DNA of 60,000 nucleotides, taken from NCBI GenBank assembly GCA_903813345.2, contig CAIIXF020000005.1:31811375-31871374 (forward strand), given 5' to 3'. Positions 1 through 10,900 of this stretch are shown here, one piece after another. A program made the translations under genes and the position numbers. Below the pieces are notes generated by a model. That model did no database searches, was not told the DNA's origin, and was given only the letters and a program-made list of their open reading frames with translations. This stretch comes from Owenia fusiformis (taxonomy: Eukaryota; Annelida; Polychaeta; Sabellida; Oweniidae). Every line of letters starts with the position of its first letter. Position 1 is the first letter of the stretch.

Positions 1-239
1 CCACCGTCTTTTTTTCTAATACCAACGTAAAACTTTTTCAAAAAATTATCTACATCTGCCACGGCAGTAAGTTCACTCAATGCTAATGGAGTCAAATTAC
101 TCTCCTGGGGGAAGTCTACTAAAAGCTTTGTACAAAGTTTTAGATTTTTCTTCGTATTTTGACTGTCTTTACTCTCTAAGAGACTAATAATATCCTCATC
201 TTCAACATTTTTGAAACGGCTAGTGCTAGCGGCGGCCAT
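1..239 (-). CDS. Partial N-terminal exon of a DUF3504 / Crypton-type tyrosine recombinase-like protein
   Basis: On the minus strand an ATG at 239 in strong context (AAAATGGCC) opens a frame of about 79 codons that stays open to the window edge. The product starts MAAASTSRFKNVEDEDIISL and ends in FYVGIRKKDG. The RF-x(5)-DI-x-LLE start followed by a helical stretch and a FY-x-x-[IV]RKKDG motif is what I know from the N-terminal arm-type region of DUF3504 proteins (KIAA1958, ZMYM and QRICH1 relatives), which derive from Crypton tyrosine-recombinase transposons. The catalytic R-H-R-Y domain would lie to the left, outside the window, so a live transposon and a host-domesticated gene cannot be told apart. 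No frameshift or stop is seen. Assignment rests on remembered motif similarity. Confidence 0.6.
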   Translation of the reverse strand, partial: MAAASTSRFKNVEDEDIISLLESKDSQNTKKNLKLCTKLLVDFPQESNLTPLALSELTAVADVDNFLKKFYVGIRKKDG

Positions 240-400
240 TTTATCGTCTGATAATGACGTCATTTTAGTGGAATGCTGGGAACATTATTCACCGGCAATG
301 CATTGCGCGGTGTACAGTTAAAATTATTCACCGCTCGTTGACCAATCAAAATCGAGTATTTCAACTGAGGTACTTACAATAAAACATGTATATCAGAACG

Positions 401-572
401 TTACATCTCTCTAATCTGAACACCTCTCAATGTGAATATTTCTTTGGTCCCATTTTGCCATTTTGCAATCTGCCATAGATTACCTTGTTAAAAAACTCAA
501 AATGTGAATACTTGCTAATCAGAACACTTTTGACTAGTTCAACTGTTATTCAGAGTAGACAGGTTTACTTTA
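401..572. mobile_element. Degenerate copy of the CAGTAAAACCTG-type TIR element
   Basis: The left part reads ATCTCTCTAATCTGAACACC and the right part reads GTAGACAGGTTTACTTTA. In between are TTTGGTCCC and AATCAGAACAC, the same inverted message as in the better preserved copies at 28159-28655 and 47395-47555. Ends are eroded and no target duplication is visible. Confidence 0.45.
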
Positions 573-1660
573 CTTCAGTGTACTCAATAGTATACACCAT
601 CAATGTGGAACTCCCATGCATGATTCAGCTACTAGCACTCCCATTATTACTCTTATACTGGCATAACTAGTCCTATACAGAGTCAGATTAGTAAGCAAAA
701 AACCAACTATGTACATGTAGAATTACCTATTTTGAAAAATGGAATTCCCTCAGATGGCCTGACACTTGTTTGTTTTCTAAAATAAAAACTTCTGAAAATC
801 AATCAGTGATATATAGAGATGAGAAACTCCAGAACCAACTAAATGTAGAATTAACTGTTAATGTAACTGCTTTCAAATGTTTTCTATGAATAAAAAAAGT
901 AATAAAAAAAAAAATAAAAAAAAAATATTTTGAAAAATTGTAGAATGATCAGTGTTATATAGAGAGGAGGGAAAACTCCAGAGATGACTCATGATCTCTT
1001 GTTTACCACCTTCCTTTGTCTGAATTTCCCCCATCTCGATCTAATGTGTTTTAATGGAAGTAAACATATTCTTTCTCTCTTTCTTTATATTGATGTGAAA
1101 TTACAAGTAATAACGTATTGGTATTTCCAAATATTTCTGCCAAAATTCAAAATAGTTCCCACATTTTATAGAAAATTGTTGATAACTAGAATACCATTTG
1201 CCAGATTTGGTTCAGTTTTATGTGCTTATGTCTTAGGAGAAAGAGGACTCTGTTCAAAAAGGAATTTTTAAGGTGACTGTTTCTGATAGCACAAATACTA
1301 CTTATAATATTTCTTCCAAATCCCTTAAAGGCATAAAACAATTTGAGAAAGAATTTCTAAAATGCACGCCATGAGCGTAGATTTTGCCAAAGGAGGCATT
1401 ATTACTGCCTGGTCATTTCTATAAGTAATGTACAAAATGATTGGTAATAAGATAAAATGTGTTTTGATTGGTGGTTGTTTGCTGTTTTTCTATCTGGGTT
1501 GGACCTCACTATTGGTCCACTGTTTATTAAAAATATAGAGGTCATTACAATACATATAATAATGACCATCTTGCCCAAGAGTAAAAAAATTCAAAAATTT
1601 CATAATCTACCTCATTAACATAATCGCACTATTTATATGCTTTCTATTACATTTTTATCT

Positions 1661-1666
1661 TTTATT
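1661..1666 (-). other. Candidate polyadenylation signal for the membrane-protein gene
   Basis: The minus strand reads AATAAA here, about 110 bases past the stop codon at 1777. Another AATAAA (1772-1777) overlaps the stop codon itself. Either could serve; the distal one gives a more normal 3' UTR. Confidence 0.4.
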
Positions 1667-1776
1667 GACATTTCATATCGTTTCATGATACATTATAGGT
1701 ACTAAAACACAGACTACAGCTACAACTGCAAAAATACAAACTATCATACACTGGGATATATACTTAACATATTTAT

Positions 1777-3230
1777 TTAAATTTTAAATCTATGGTAAAT
1801 AAATCTAACGAACCTGTTCTTAGATAAACATAATAAAAAAACAAGACCAATTACTAGAATTATGAAGGCAGACCAACCAATACCAGCAGCAACTTGCAAT
1901 CCTGTTGTATTAGATTTAATGTTATTTGAAGTTGGATTTCTAGGAGCCCGGGTTGTGGCTGTAGCCACTGTTGTGTTTGGGGTAATGGTTGTGGAGTTGG
2001 AATGGTGATAAGCTTGAAATGCATAGACCTTAAAGCCTGGGGTTACACCTTGTGTTGTATAATTTAAGTCACGCTCATCACCATGAATCACAGGGCATCG
2101 ACGTAAATCACACACAGCAGTTAAGGAATTGTAATTTATGACATTATAGTGTTTTTCAAATGCATAAATCATGCATTGTCTGAGATCCTTAGTAGCATAG
2201 ATGATCAATTGATGATCACAATTTGCCTTTTGGCATATTCCAGCACTGCGCAATGTGAATGTCCCATTATTAAACCTTGGGATAGCAGGGGGTGGCAAAA
2301 TGTACCATGATTTTGTGTCGGTTTTTTTGAGAGGGTAGCACCCTTTAAAATGTTCATAACCTGTTTCTTCCGAATTTGTCTGACATTTATACGCTGTATA
2401 TGTCTCATCTATGAGTTTATTGTATTTCACAAAATTGAATCCAGAATCAAAGAAATGTTTGAGATGTTCTTCTGTTTTACCCTTAGTTTTGTCATAGGCG
2501 AATCCCTTACATCTACTTGGTAAATGCAGGTTTAGTGTGTAATGTTCGGGTAATTTTATTGGATGTAGATCCTGTATATTGACAGGTTTATCAGGATGGG
2601 CTAAACTGTAAAAAATCTGTCCAGAAGTTGATGTAAGGTCCATTTTATTACCAGCACAAAATTTTGTTGCGCAATACATAACTGATTTTGTATCTTGGTA
2701 GATAGTAAAAGCATTTGCTTTATCATGACATGCTTTTTGTTTGCAATGGGCCAAATTATTCACAGTTTTCTCACTAATTGGGGTACAGTCTGATTTGAAA
2801 TTCATTTTCTCCCAAGCTCTTGGAATGAAGTATGACCCATAGCAGTTATAGTTAGATGGGTGAGGTAGACTGTAGATTTCTCCGACAACATTTTCCTGTC
2901 CCCATTTATAGTCCCAATCTGATCCATCTTTGGTTTCGTAACAATGAAATATGGTGCATTCAGAGTTCTTTTCAAAGTAGATCACGTTAGCATTAGGAAC
3001 CTCACTAAATACCTTTGAACAGAGTCCAAAGGATGATGCATGTTGTGTATGGTGGTAACCTCGAAGAAGGGCACAGTCTGGGCGTTTTGTGGTTCTTTCA
3101 AATATCCCAGGTTTTCTAATCAATTGTAGATTCTCACTTGTACCCATACCTGAAGCAAAATGATTGTTTACTTCAAAGCCATCTAAAGATTCTGGAGACC
3201 ATAACAGAAACTTGGTAAACTTAGGGATTT
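1777..3230 (-). CDS. Cysteine-rich type I membrane protein with four diverged ectodomain modules (unknown family)
   Basis: A long open exon of about 484 codons ends at 1777. Numbering from the in-frame ATG at 3249, modules run about 33-131, 132-219, 220-322 and 323-410. Most close with a Y-x-L-x-x-P linker (IYSLPHP, FYSLAHP, WYILPPP) and carry a pattern like C-x(3-4)-C, then I-Y, then C-x-I-[YF], loosely like a PAN/apple core. Residues 417-450 form a Thr/Asn-rich stalk with NST, NTT and NTT sites; a membrane helix follows at 453-474 (GWSAFIILVIGLVFLLCL) with a short basic tail. The ATG at 3249 is probably intronic, because TTTTTATTGACTTTAG just before 3230 looks like a splice acceptor; a second possible acceptor gives a start at 3182. 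I infer a plasma-membrane surface protein. I do not recognise the family. Confidence 0.65.
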
Positions 3231-3659
3231 CTAAAGTCAATAAAAACATAATATAAGAACAATTTATACTTAATTTTATGAAGTTTCTGTTTCTGCAAAA
3301 TTATGCTTGTCTCATTATCTGTAGGGTGTGGCTAATAAAATAACGAATTGCACACTGTGAAAAAGCTCTTATTCTCAAAAACATTTTTGGATATAATTCT
3401 AGAAGTAGGAATTCCAAAATGGCATGTATATTTTAGTCCTTAGTTATAGTTATATATTAACAGTCATAGAATTGTTTAGAATGCAGTAAATCCTTTGATA
3501 GTCTATGAATGAAATAAAATACTTAAGTTTACAATAGTGATTGTAAAAAGTATATATATATCCAGTAATTTTTGATTTTACGAGTACATTGTGGAACATA
3601 GCTTTGACATGATTATTTCTATAGATATTTAATACTACAAAATTAGAGTAATGACTTAC

Positions 3660-3708
3660 ATGTACTTAGGAAGGTAGTGAATATGAGTACGACTGTTGAC
3701 AATGCCAT
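3660..3708 (-). CDS. Candidate signal-peptide exon of the cysteine-rich membrane protein
   Basis: The minus strand at 3708 reads ATG and encodes MALSTVVLIFTTFLST, a short hydrophobic leader, followed at 3659 by a consensus donor GTAAGT. That is the only leader-like open frame I found upstream of the 1777-3230 exon. Phase matters. Donor GTAAGT (exon end 3660, phase 1) joins in frame with an acceptor at 3182 (GAATCTTTAG). Joining it to the stronger acceptor at 3230 would create a stop. An alternative donor GTACAT at 3665 joins in frame with 3230. The exon is plausible; the exact junction is not settled. Confidence 0.45.
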
Positions 3709-4250
3709 ACTTTATTAAAAAGATCTGTCTTATGTATGATCCCAGTGTAGAACTCTGTTGCTTTCTTCTTCCGACAGTTCAATTTGTGCTTAGTGAAGTT
3801 GTTTCCAAGATCCCCAATCCCTGGGTGTTTAATAAACAAACTTTTTTATCATGAGGTATTAATGCTTCTATTTAGCACGTGTCCATGTATGACTATAATT
3901 TTGTAATGAAATCCAGTGAGGACTAGATCTGGGGGTCAAAGGTTAACAAATATTGCGGGTTTTCTTATTCTGTGACACTTATATTCATTTATCGATTTTT
4001 CAATGGACGGTCTATTGCAATGAAAATTGTATTGTGTCTCTTTAAGTTTATTGACATAAGGAAATACATTAAGTTCAGAATTTTTATCTTGTTACCAAAA
4101 GGGCTTTGTAGTGTTATTTTTATGACAATACTTTTCTCAGCAATTTTTAACTCATTGTCACTTTACAGAAAGGCAAATTAAATCCCTCATTTTCTAAACT
4201 AGATTTTTGATTCCAACGAGTCATTGTTTTTAGCATTCATTTATTTAAAG
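3709..4250. other. Interval between the membrane-protein gene and the first visible CFAP54 exon
   Basis: Likely 5' UTR or promoter of the minus-strand gene (3709 to about 3840), followed by intron sequence of CFAP54. There is no start codon in frame with the 4251 exon and no CpG-rich promoter. T-rich tracts before 4233 and 4251 offer two splice acceptors (TTTTTAG and TTATTTAAAG). Confidence 0.45.
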
Positions 4251-4934
4251 GCCAGTAAACAAAGTTTGGCTGAGACATATGTTGAAACATTTGATGATCT
4301 ATCTGAGGCCACCAACAAGAACCAACTATCCAAGGCCCTGTTGTACACACAGAAGGCCCTCATGTCTGGCTCACATGGAGGCCCTACTAGGGAACAGATT
4401 CAGCTCATTGAGGTTAAGATATTTCACATAATATAGTAACAGTGAAACAAGATTTGAAATAATACTATACAATTATTTCCTAAAACATGTCAATTTGACA
4501 TATGTAAAAAATATCTAATCGAGTAGCGGTACCTGCTACCAATAGTTTGTAAACCACTGAAATGTATTGCAATGTAAAATCAATAATTCTGTTGAAAGAG
4601 AGTGTAACCTGTCTGACCTGTATGATTACATTGGAGTGGAGTGGTTTGATGTGTTGGTATGTTTGCATGTTGATGCTTGTAATTTCCAAGTGGAGTATTG
4701 TTTTATGTTGGCAACATAGCTTATCTCATTTTGTTAATTATAAAATTGTAGGATGCCATGGCATTCATCACTAAGGCATCGACAGAGGAGAGACGGCTTT
4801 ACCTTGACAACAAGATCAAAGCTGATCTGACCCCAGTTGAGGGTAAAGTTCCCCCTGCTCCCCAGCTCCTTAGTAGGACAGAAAGGACTATGGTCTTCAG
4901 GCCCACACCCTTTCAACCATCTACTGGGGAAAAG
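4251..4934 (+). CDS. CFAP54: CFAP54 exons 4251-4412 and 4752-4934
   Basis: Both exons are phase 0. They encode a helical hairpin region (ETYVETFDDLSEATNKNQLS, then DAMAFITKASTEERRLYLDN) leading to a Pro-rich stretch before the fibronectin-like module. The upstream edge could be 4233 if the earlier TTTTTAG acceptor is used. Confidence 0.75.
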
Positions 4935-7900
4935 GTATACTTAATTAGGAAATTACAATGAGTCACTCATTTCATTAATTATTTTTTATCATCTATTTTT
5001 CTCTCTTAGAATATAATTAATGATCTCATATTTTGTTTTGCACATTTACGGTTATTGTTAAATTTATTGATTTCGTTTTTACTGGCTTTCATTAAGGGTA
5101 TTGGAAGTGTTCAAAAGGGCAACATAACCTTATTATACCTCAAAATGCAAAATATGCACTCTACAAAATAATGATACAGCATATTGTTTACCATGCTGTT
5201 GTATATGAAATAAGATATGATTTTCCTTTATATACATGAATCTATTTCTCCTGTTTTATGTACTCAATAGTATACATGTACTTGCATATCAAAATAGAAA
5301 TAGTGTAAGATTTCCAAATGTGTAATGTATTAATCACTGTACATGTACTTTATTGCAGGTTGCGTGGTACAGGTTATTTGCTAGAAGTGCCGCAGGAAGC
5401 AATGTGAAAGTGAGGCTGAATGACTACCATCTGCAGGGCACTGGGGAGGAGATACCTTCGTTCAGGTGAGGGTGTCCTGAACTGAACATGTGTGCGGAAA
5501 TAGTTTTCTGATACAAAAGGCCAAGTTTTGGAAACTTCTCACACACCAATACACTAGTTAATTTATCCCACTAATATAACATTTTTACTGAAAGACAATA
5601 GCTAGAATATATGCTCTTGCTATACAAAGTAATAATTAATATTAAGCCCTTAACCCTTTCACGACGATAGGCTCCATATGGAGCCCTGTTTTGTAATACC
5701 TTTCAGGACGATAGGCTCCTTTTGGCACCACTATTTTTATTTACATACATGAATGAAATGACAATATCTCCAGTTCTTTTCAGTATTTTTACACCAAATT
5801 TTGACAAGATGTTCTGATGTTATGATATTTACTGAAAATTGTATTTCAGTGATGAAATTCAAGGTATAGGTCCCGGGGTATAGGCAATTTGCAGTTTTCC
5901 CCTAAAAACTGCTCTTACTTATCCGTCACAACAGCCAACTTTTTCCTCTTATATTCACGTCGGGAAAGGGTTAATATTGCATTAAATTATTTTTAGAAAT
6001 TGGTAGATAAGCTTAGAAAGTTCCATTTCGTCTATGTCTGAATCATGTACAAGTACATGATTCAGACATAGACGAAATGGAACTTTCTAAGCTTATCTAC
6101 CAAAAATGAAATTCAGACAGTCTCAAGCAAACTTACTACACTGTCTTATGTAAAAGTTTGAGCATCCAACTCCTCTTATTATAAAATCTAGAGCCAACGG
6201 TAAGAAACTTTTTGATCGGCCCTTGTAGAGGTTTTTAAATGGTCACATTGACCTAAAAAAATCAATACATTCTTTTGTCATGATGCATACCCATATATAG
6301 ATGAAACTGATGATGCCATTAATACAATACAATAAAATAGTTATGAGCAAGTACCAAGTACAAAAAAGTTACAGAACACAGCAAGAAAAAGAAAACATTT
6401 AAGAGTACACAAGGAAAACAAACCTCAACTATCCCAAACCATAATCCGACATGAGAGGAAAGCATTTCTAATACCCTCCTCCCACCATTCAAGTACCAAT
6501 ATCACAATCCGAGACCATAACACCAAGGGGCATTTCATTCATACTAAAGTCATTACAATACATGTTGAAGAAAATATTTTGAATTGATAGCCAATATTTA
6601 TAGCCTCATTTGACTTTGTGTAATTATGTAATGTTCTCTTATATTTGTTACAGGTCTGAGATCCGTGTGTCTGGTTTGACCCCTCATGAACGTTACATAT
6701 TTGCCGTGGCTGCGTACACTGAGGAGGGAGCTCTGATAGGTGGCAGCATAGGAGAGTCTAGTAAACCAATCCTTGCGTCCCACCCACTTCCTATACTCAT
6801 GGCATGGGCATATGTGGCTCAGGTATAAAATCATAATGTTTAATGATTCGCCTAGTTTGCATTAAATATGGATATTTTGTCTACTTTCTCAACTCATTTA
6901 TTATCTTTGAATTCACTAACTTTTATGAACAATACATTCAAAATATGTCATAAAATATATGGATTCTACTAGAATATCAGAATAATGTGTTATCACATCA
7001 CATGAAGCAAGCAATGCACTGACACTTGACCAATTGAAATTCAGTACAAGTATAACCATGCATGGTCTAGGTCCAATGCATGAGTTTATGAATGGTTTTG
7101 AGTTCTGATTTTTGTACATTCCAAACACTGTTCTAACAAGGTGTTCGTGAGAGCCAAAATTATATGTTAAAAGCTCCTGAAATGCATTCAAAAGTAATGC
7201 TATTAATGTTATGGTATTGCAGACTGCCTATCAGGTGGGTGTATACAATAAGGCTAGGGAGGCATGCAGGGTTCTCTGGGATCATTTTGTAGCTGAACCA
7301 CCTCCACCCCAGGGAGTCACATACACCACAGACAACAACAATGACTTCAAGCTTATTCTGCATAGGTATGTACTATTGTACTATGTATGGCTCTGCTATT
7401 CCCTCATTGACTCTTTGTTGCCTTGTTACATCTCCTTGGTAACAGAAGTTCTCCTATATGAGACAAAAAAAGGTCCGCTATATGGAAGGGCATGACATAG
7501 TTTGAGATATGAGGGGTAAAAATTGTGAATATAGTAGAAAATACAAAATCTAGACTGAGAAACTCAGAAATAGAGAATGACCTCAGAAAAATATTGAATG
7601 TAAAATACATACAAAAAGTATGGAAGATGAAAAATATGTACAGTGACTATAAATGGAAATAATTTGCCTGACAGGGAAATAAGATTTGGTTTAAATTGAG
7701 CCATTTTACATAAGAGTAATTTGCTCTTTCCCACTTTGCAAACTCTAATCTATAGCATGTACTTCTTTCTTAGGCTTAACAAGAAGGTTGTCAGCATGGC
7801 ATCGCCAGTCCTCCTCAGGATGTTCCTGACCAGTGTTTTCATACATGTGGATGTCAATGTGAAGGAACAAGCTTTGTATTGTGACTCACTTTGTGATAAA

Positions 7901-10900
7901 GGACCACTTTATAAGGGGCAGGTATGTAGTACTACAAAAGCAAAATCCTTTCCTATCAACACAACACAACAAATCCTTAGAATATGTAAGTTAGTGTTAC
8001 AATTAGACCTACTACACAAAGATGATGTTTCATACCATAACACTTCATTCCTCAGTAATTGTGATATTTTCATGGGTATCTTTGGTCCCTAGTGAAATAT
8101 CATATTAGATATCTGTATAAAACATCCAACCCAGTAAATAACCTCTGATTCACTTCATAAAATTTTGAAACTGACGCTTAAAGGCAGTTATACTATACAT
8201 ATTAGTATTCCCAAATACTACTTTTAGAACTAACACATTCTCGGATTGTGAAAAAAACGCATCATCATACTCTAACATGACGACATCTATTTGTGATATA
8301 CCTCTTCAACAATTAATGTCAATTTGACATTGATGTTATTTGAAGTGTTATATCTCAATAGAATCACTTGTTTGAAGTACTAAATTGGCGTATTCAAGAT
8401 CTTGAACACTTGTTCAACACTTAAAGATAAATAATACACACACACTTAAATGACAATAAATTGGGAATTTTAAGTGTTTGTTTTATCATTTCACACTAAT
8501 TTTTTAATCTGATTGATATGTAATTGATTGCTACAATAGACTAGTTGCGAATAGAAATAATCTTGATTTACGTCATTATATATATTCAAAATTCAGTCAA
8601 AGTGATGTCATATTTGAAATCTACATGTAAAAGTACATCTAGAAAAATGGTTTCAAAAATTGTTTATCAACTTTGAAAATTTAATTTTTTTTGAAAATGT
8701 GACTTCTAGCTCGGGTTGATTCCTCATAGACCCCATATGTTACAAAATCACAAAAAGTGAAATATCTTTTCTTGTATTGGACAGATAACATTTTCTTTTA
8801 CTGGACATATTTTAATTTGCATAACTATTAGATACATAAGGGTTATATACAAATTGAACCACTAAAACAGATGTAATTTAAGTTAAAGGGAACTTTCTAC
8901 TATACCCGCCATGTTATCTGACCCGAATGAGCCACCTGGTGGCGAAACTGGTAACTACCTACTCGCATCTGCGTTATTTGATTGGTATGAACCCTTTCCA
9001 TTTGACATTCATTTATAGTTTTTGGACCATAGGGGCACATAAAAGTGCATGTTGGTATCATTACTGGAAAGTTAATGCTTTGTAAATGGGCATCTGTTTC
9101 AATTGGGTCCATGTAAACTGCAACTAGGCTCGTATTGTTACCACTATTAATTGACTACATAATAACAAATTTTAATCAATGAGAGCCAGAGTAACTGTGA
9201 GCCTAGTTGCAGTTTGCACGCTTCTGTTACAATTTTGCCACATTACTGGAAAATGGTTGGTGTTTGGCATTTGGTGTTCTGTGTCTGTAACAAATGGCTG
9301 GTGGTGACATTTTGCATGTTAATGTCTCGTTTTCACTTTTAGATTGAGAGGCTTCACCAGTGTGAGAAGTTACTAGTTGCTGTTGAATTGTGTGGCTGGC
9401 TGAATGAGGGCAATCTAGCTCTACAAGCTGTTGTACAGTGCTATGGCTTGGTATCCCCAATCATCCACTACAAAATACCATCTGTACCAGTCATACAGGT
9501 AAACCCATTAGTCAGTCCTTTGTCTTATGGCAATCATGTTTTCATGATAAAGTCACTCAAACTAGAAATATGTGAGATCTGTTTCATCCCTTTGTTGTGA
9601 TTAATGTTTTCTTTGCAGTGGTAAATATGTACCAGGGATGAATGAATCTTATGATTATTTCACTGACTCAGTGCTGAGTCCTTAAACTGTCATATCTTGA
9701 AATAGGAATTAGGACACACCAATTCTCGAAATCGTTGTTCCCTCTTCAATAGAGGAGAAGCGAAAATCTTTCCTTATAAGGTCAAAATATTTCCCATGAT
9801 GCAGTTCGCGGAGGAACAAATTTATACTTCCTTGTTTTCCCTCATAGGTTTAACATGGGGATTTTCACACCTATTTTTCAATCGATATATTCGTTCATAT
9901 TCCCGTACGAGAGTACAGAAAAAATTATGAGAAACGATTGATCTCTTATTAATCTTAATATAACAGCTATTTTTTCATTGTATTGATTCATGGCGTGGTG
10001 TAAACTATGATTGAAAAGTGAGAAAATATTCCGGAAGAGCATGTCACATGATCAGTTGACTAGTCGCCATATTAGAAAAAACAATTCCATTCGACTTTCA
10101 ATACTTTCATGCCAATCTCACCGCACTACAAACTGCAACATCGATGCAACAACTGAATAAAATTATTCATCTTCAAATTACATTATAGAGTTACGTTGAA
10201 AACCCCCAAACAACTGAGCAGTAGACTAAAGAAGATGCATCGCTATTATCTAGGTCAGTCTGTTCAGTGGTCCGAAAGCAAATCTATAGTACTTGTCCGA
10301 ATTTTGTTGTTCATTGTACAATCTTTTATTGATTAAACTCGGTATACTGACTATTTAAGCAATGACAAAGAAGAATACTTCCGATGGTGTCATTGTTTTA
10401 TTTAGCGTAAGGGTGTTAAAACAAAATTGGGTAATTAGTTTGATTTAGAGCTTTCGGGTCACGCAAATAGCTACGCGAAATGCACAGTGGGAAAATATTG
10501 ACCAATCAAATTTTGTCCTTTTTGAGTGCTTTTGAGTGCATATTTGCGAACGTTCTGATTCAAAGGGCGAACCGCGAAAGGGAGAATTACATCTAGTAGC
10601 TGTTTGAACACATCATATTTTTATGATCAGTAATTCAGATGGGCAATTTTCTGAAAACATAAATTATTCAAATCTGTTAAGGACATGGATTGTGTATTTA
10701 ATCCCATGTGTATTGTTTCAACTGTTTCAGGTTCTAGAAAGATGTCAGGCTATTCTACAGGAAATCCCCACTGGTCTTAGGCAGAAGAGGGTTGGAAGTA
10801 TCAGTGATAGCCTACACCATATGACTGCCTGCCTCACCTACCATATGGCCAAGGTAAAATGCCAACAATATTATTATGGTCTCATATATTTCAATTCCCC

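Larger units (their letters stand above)
240..1776. other. Gene-poor interval between two minus-strand genes
   Basis: This holds the promoter side of the recombinase-like gene (240 to about 360, where ATTATTCACCG occurs twice), a degenerate TIR element (401-572), an A-rich tract near 893-930, and the 3' side of the membrane-protein gene. Short open frames at 485-670 and 984-1271 show no domain or splice support and look like chance. Confidence 0.5.

Noticed and set aside
984-1271. 95-codon open frame upstream of the membrane-protein gene
   Set aside because: No domain, no splice or promoter support, and a length within chance for this region.
3772-3850. Possible plus-strand exon (VQFVLSEVVSKIPNPW) after a CCGACAG acceptor
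   Set aside because: It ends in a stop shortly after and fits no CFAP54 sequence; it more likely lies in the 5' UTR or promoter of the minus-strand membrane-protein gene.
6130-6540. Possible retrotransposon-like coding remnant
   Set aside because: Both strands are full of stops and no reverse-transcriptase motif could be read.
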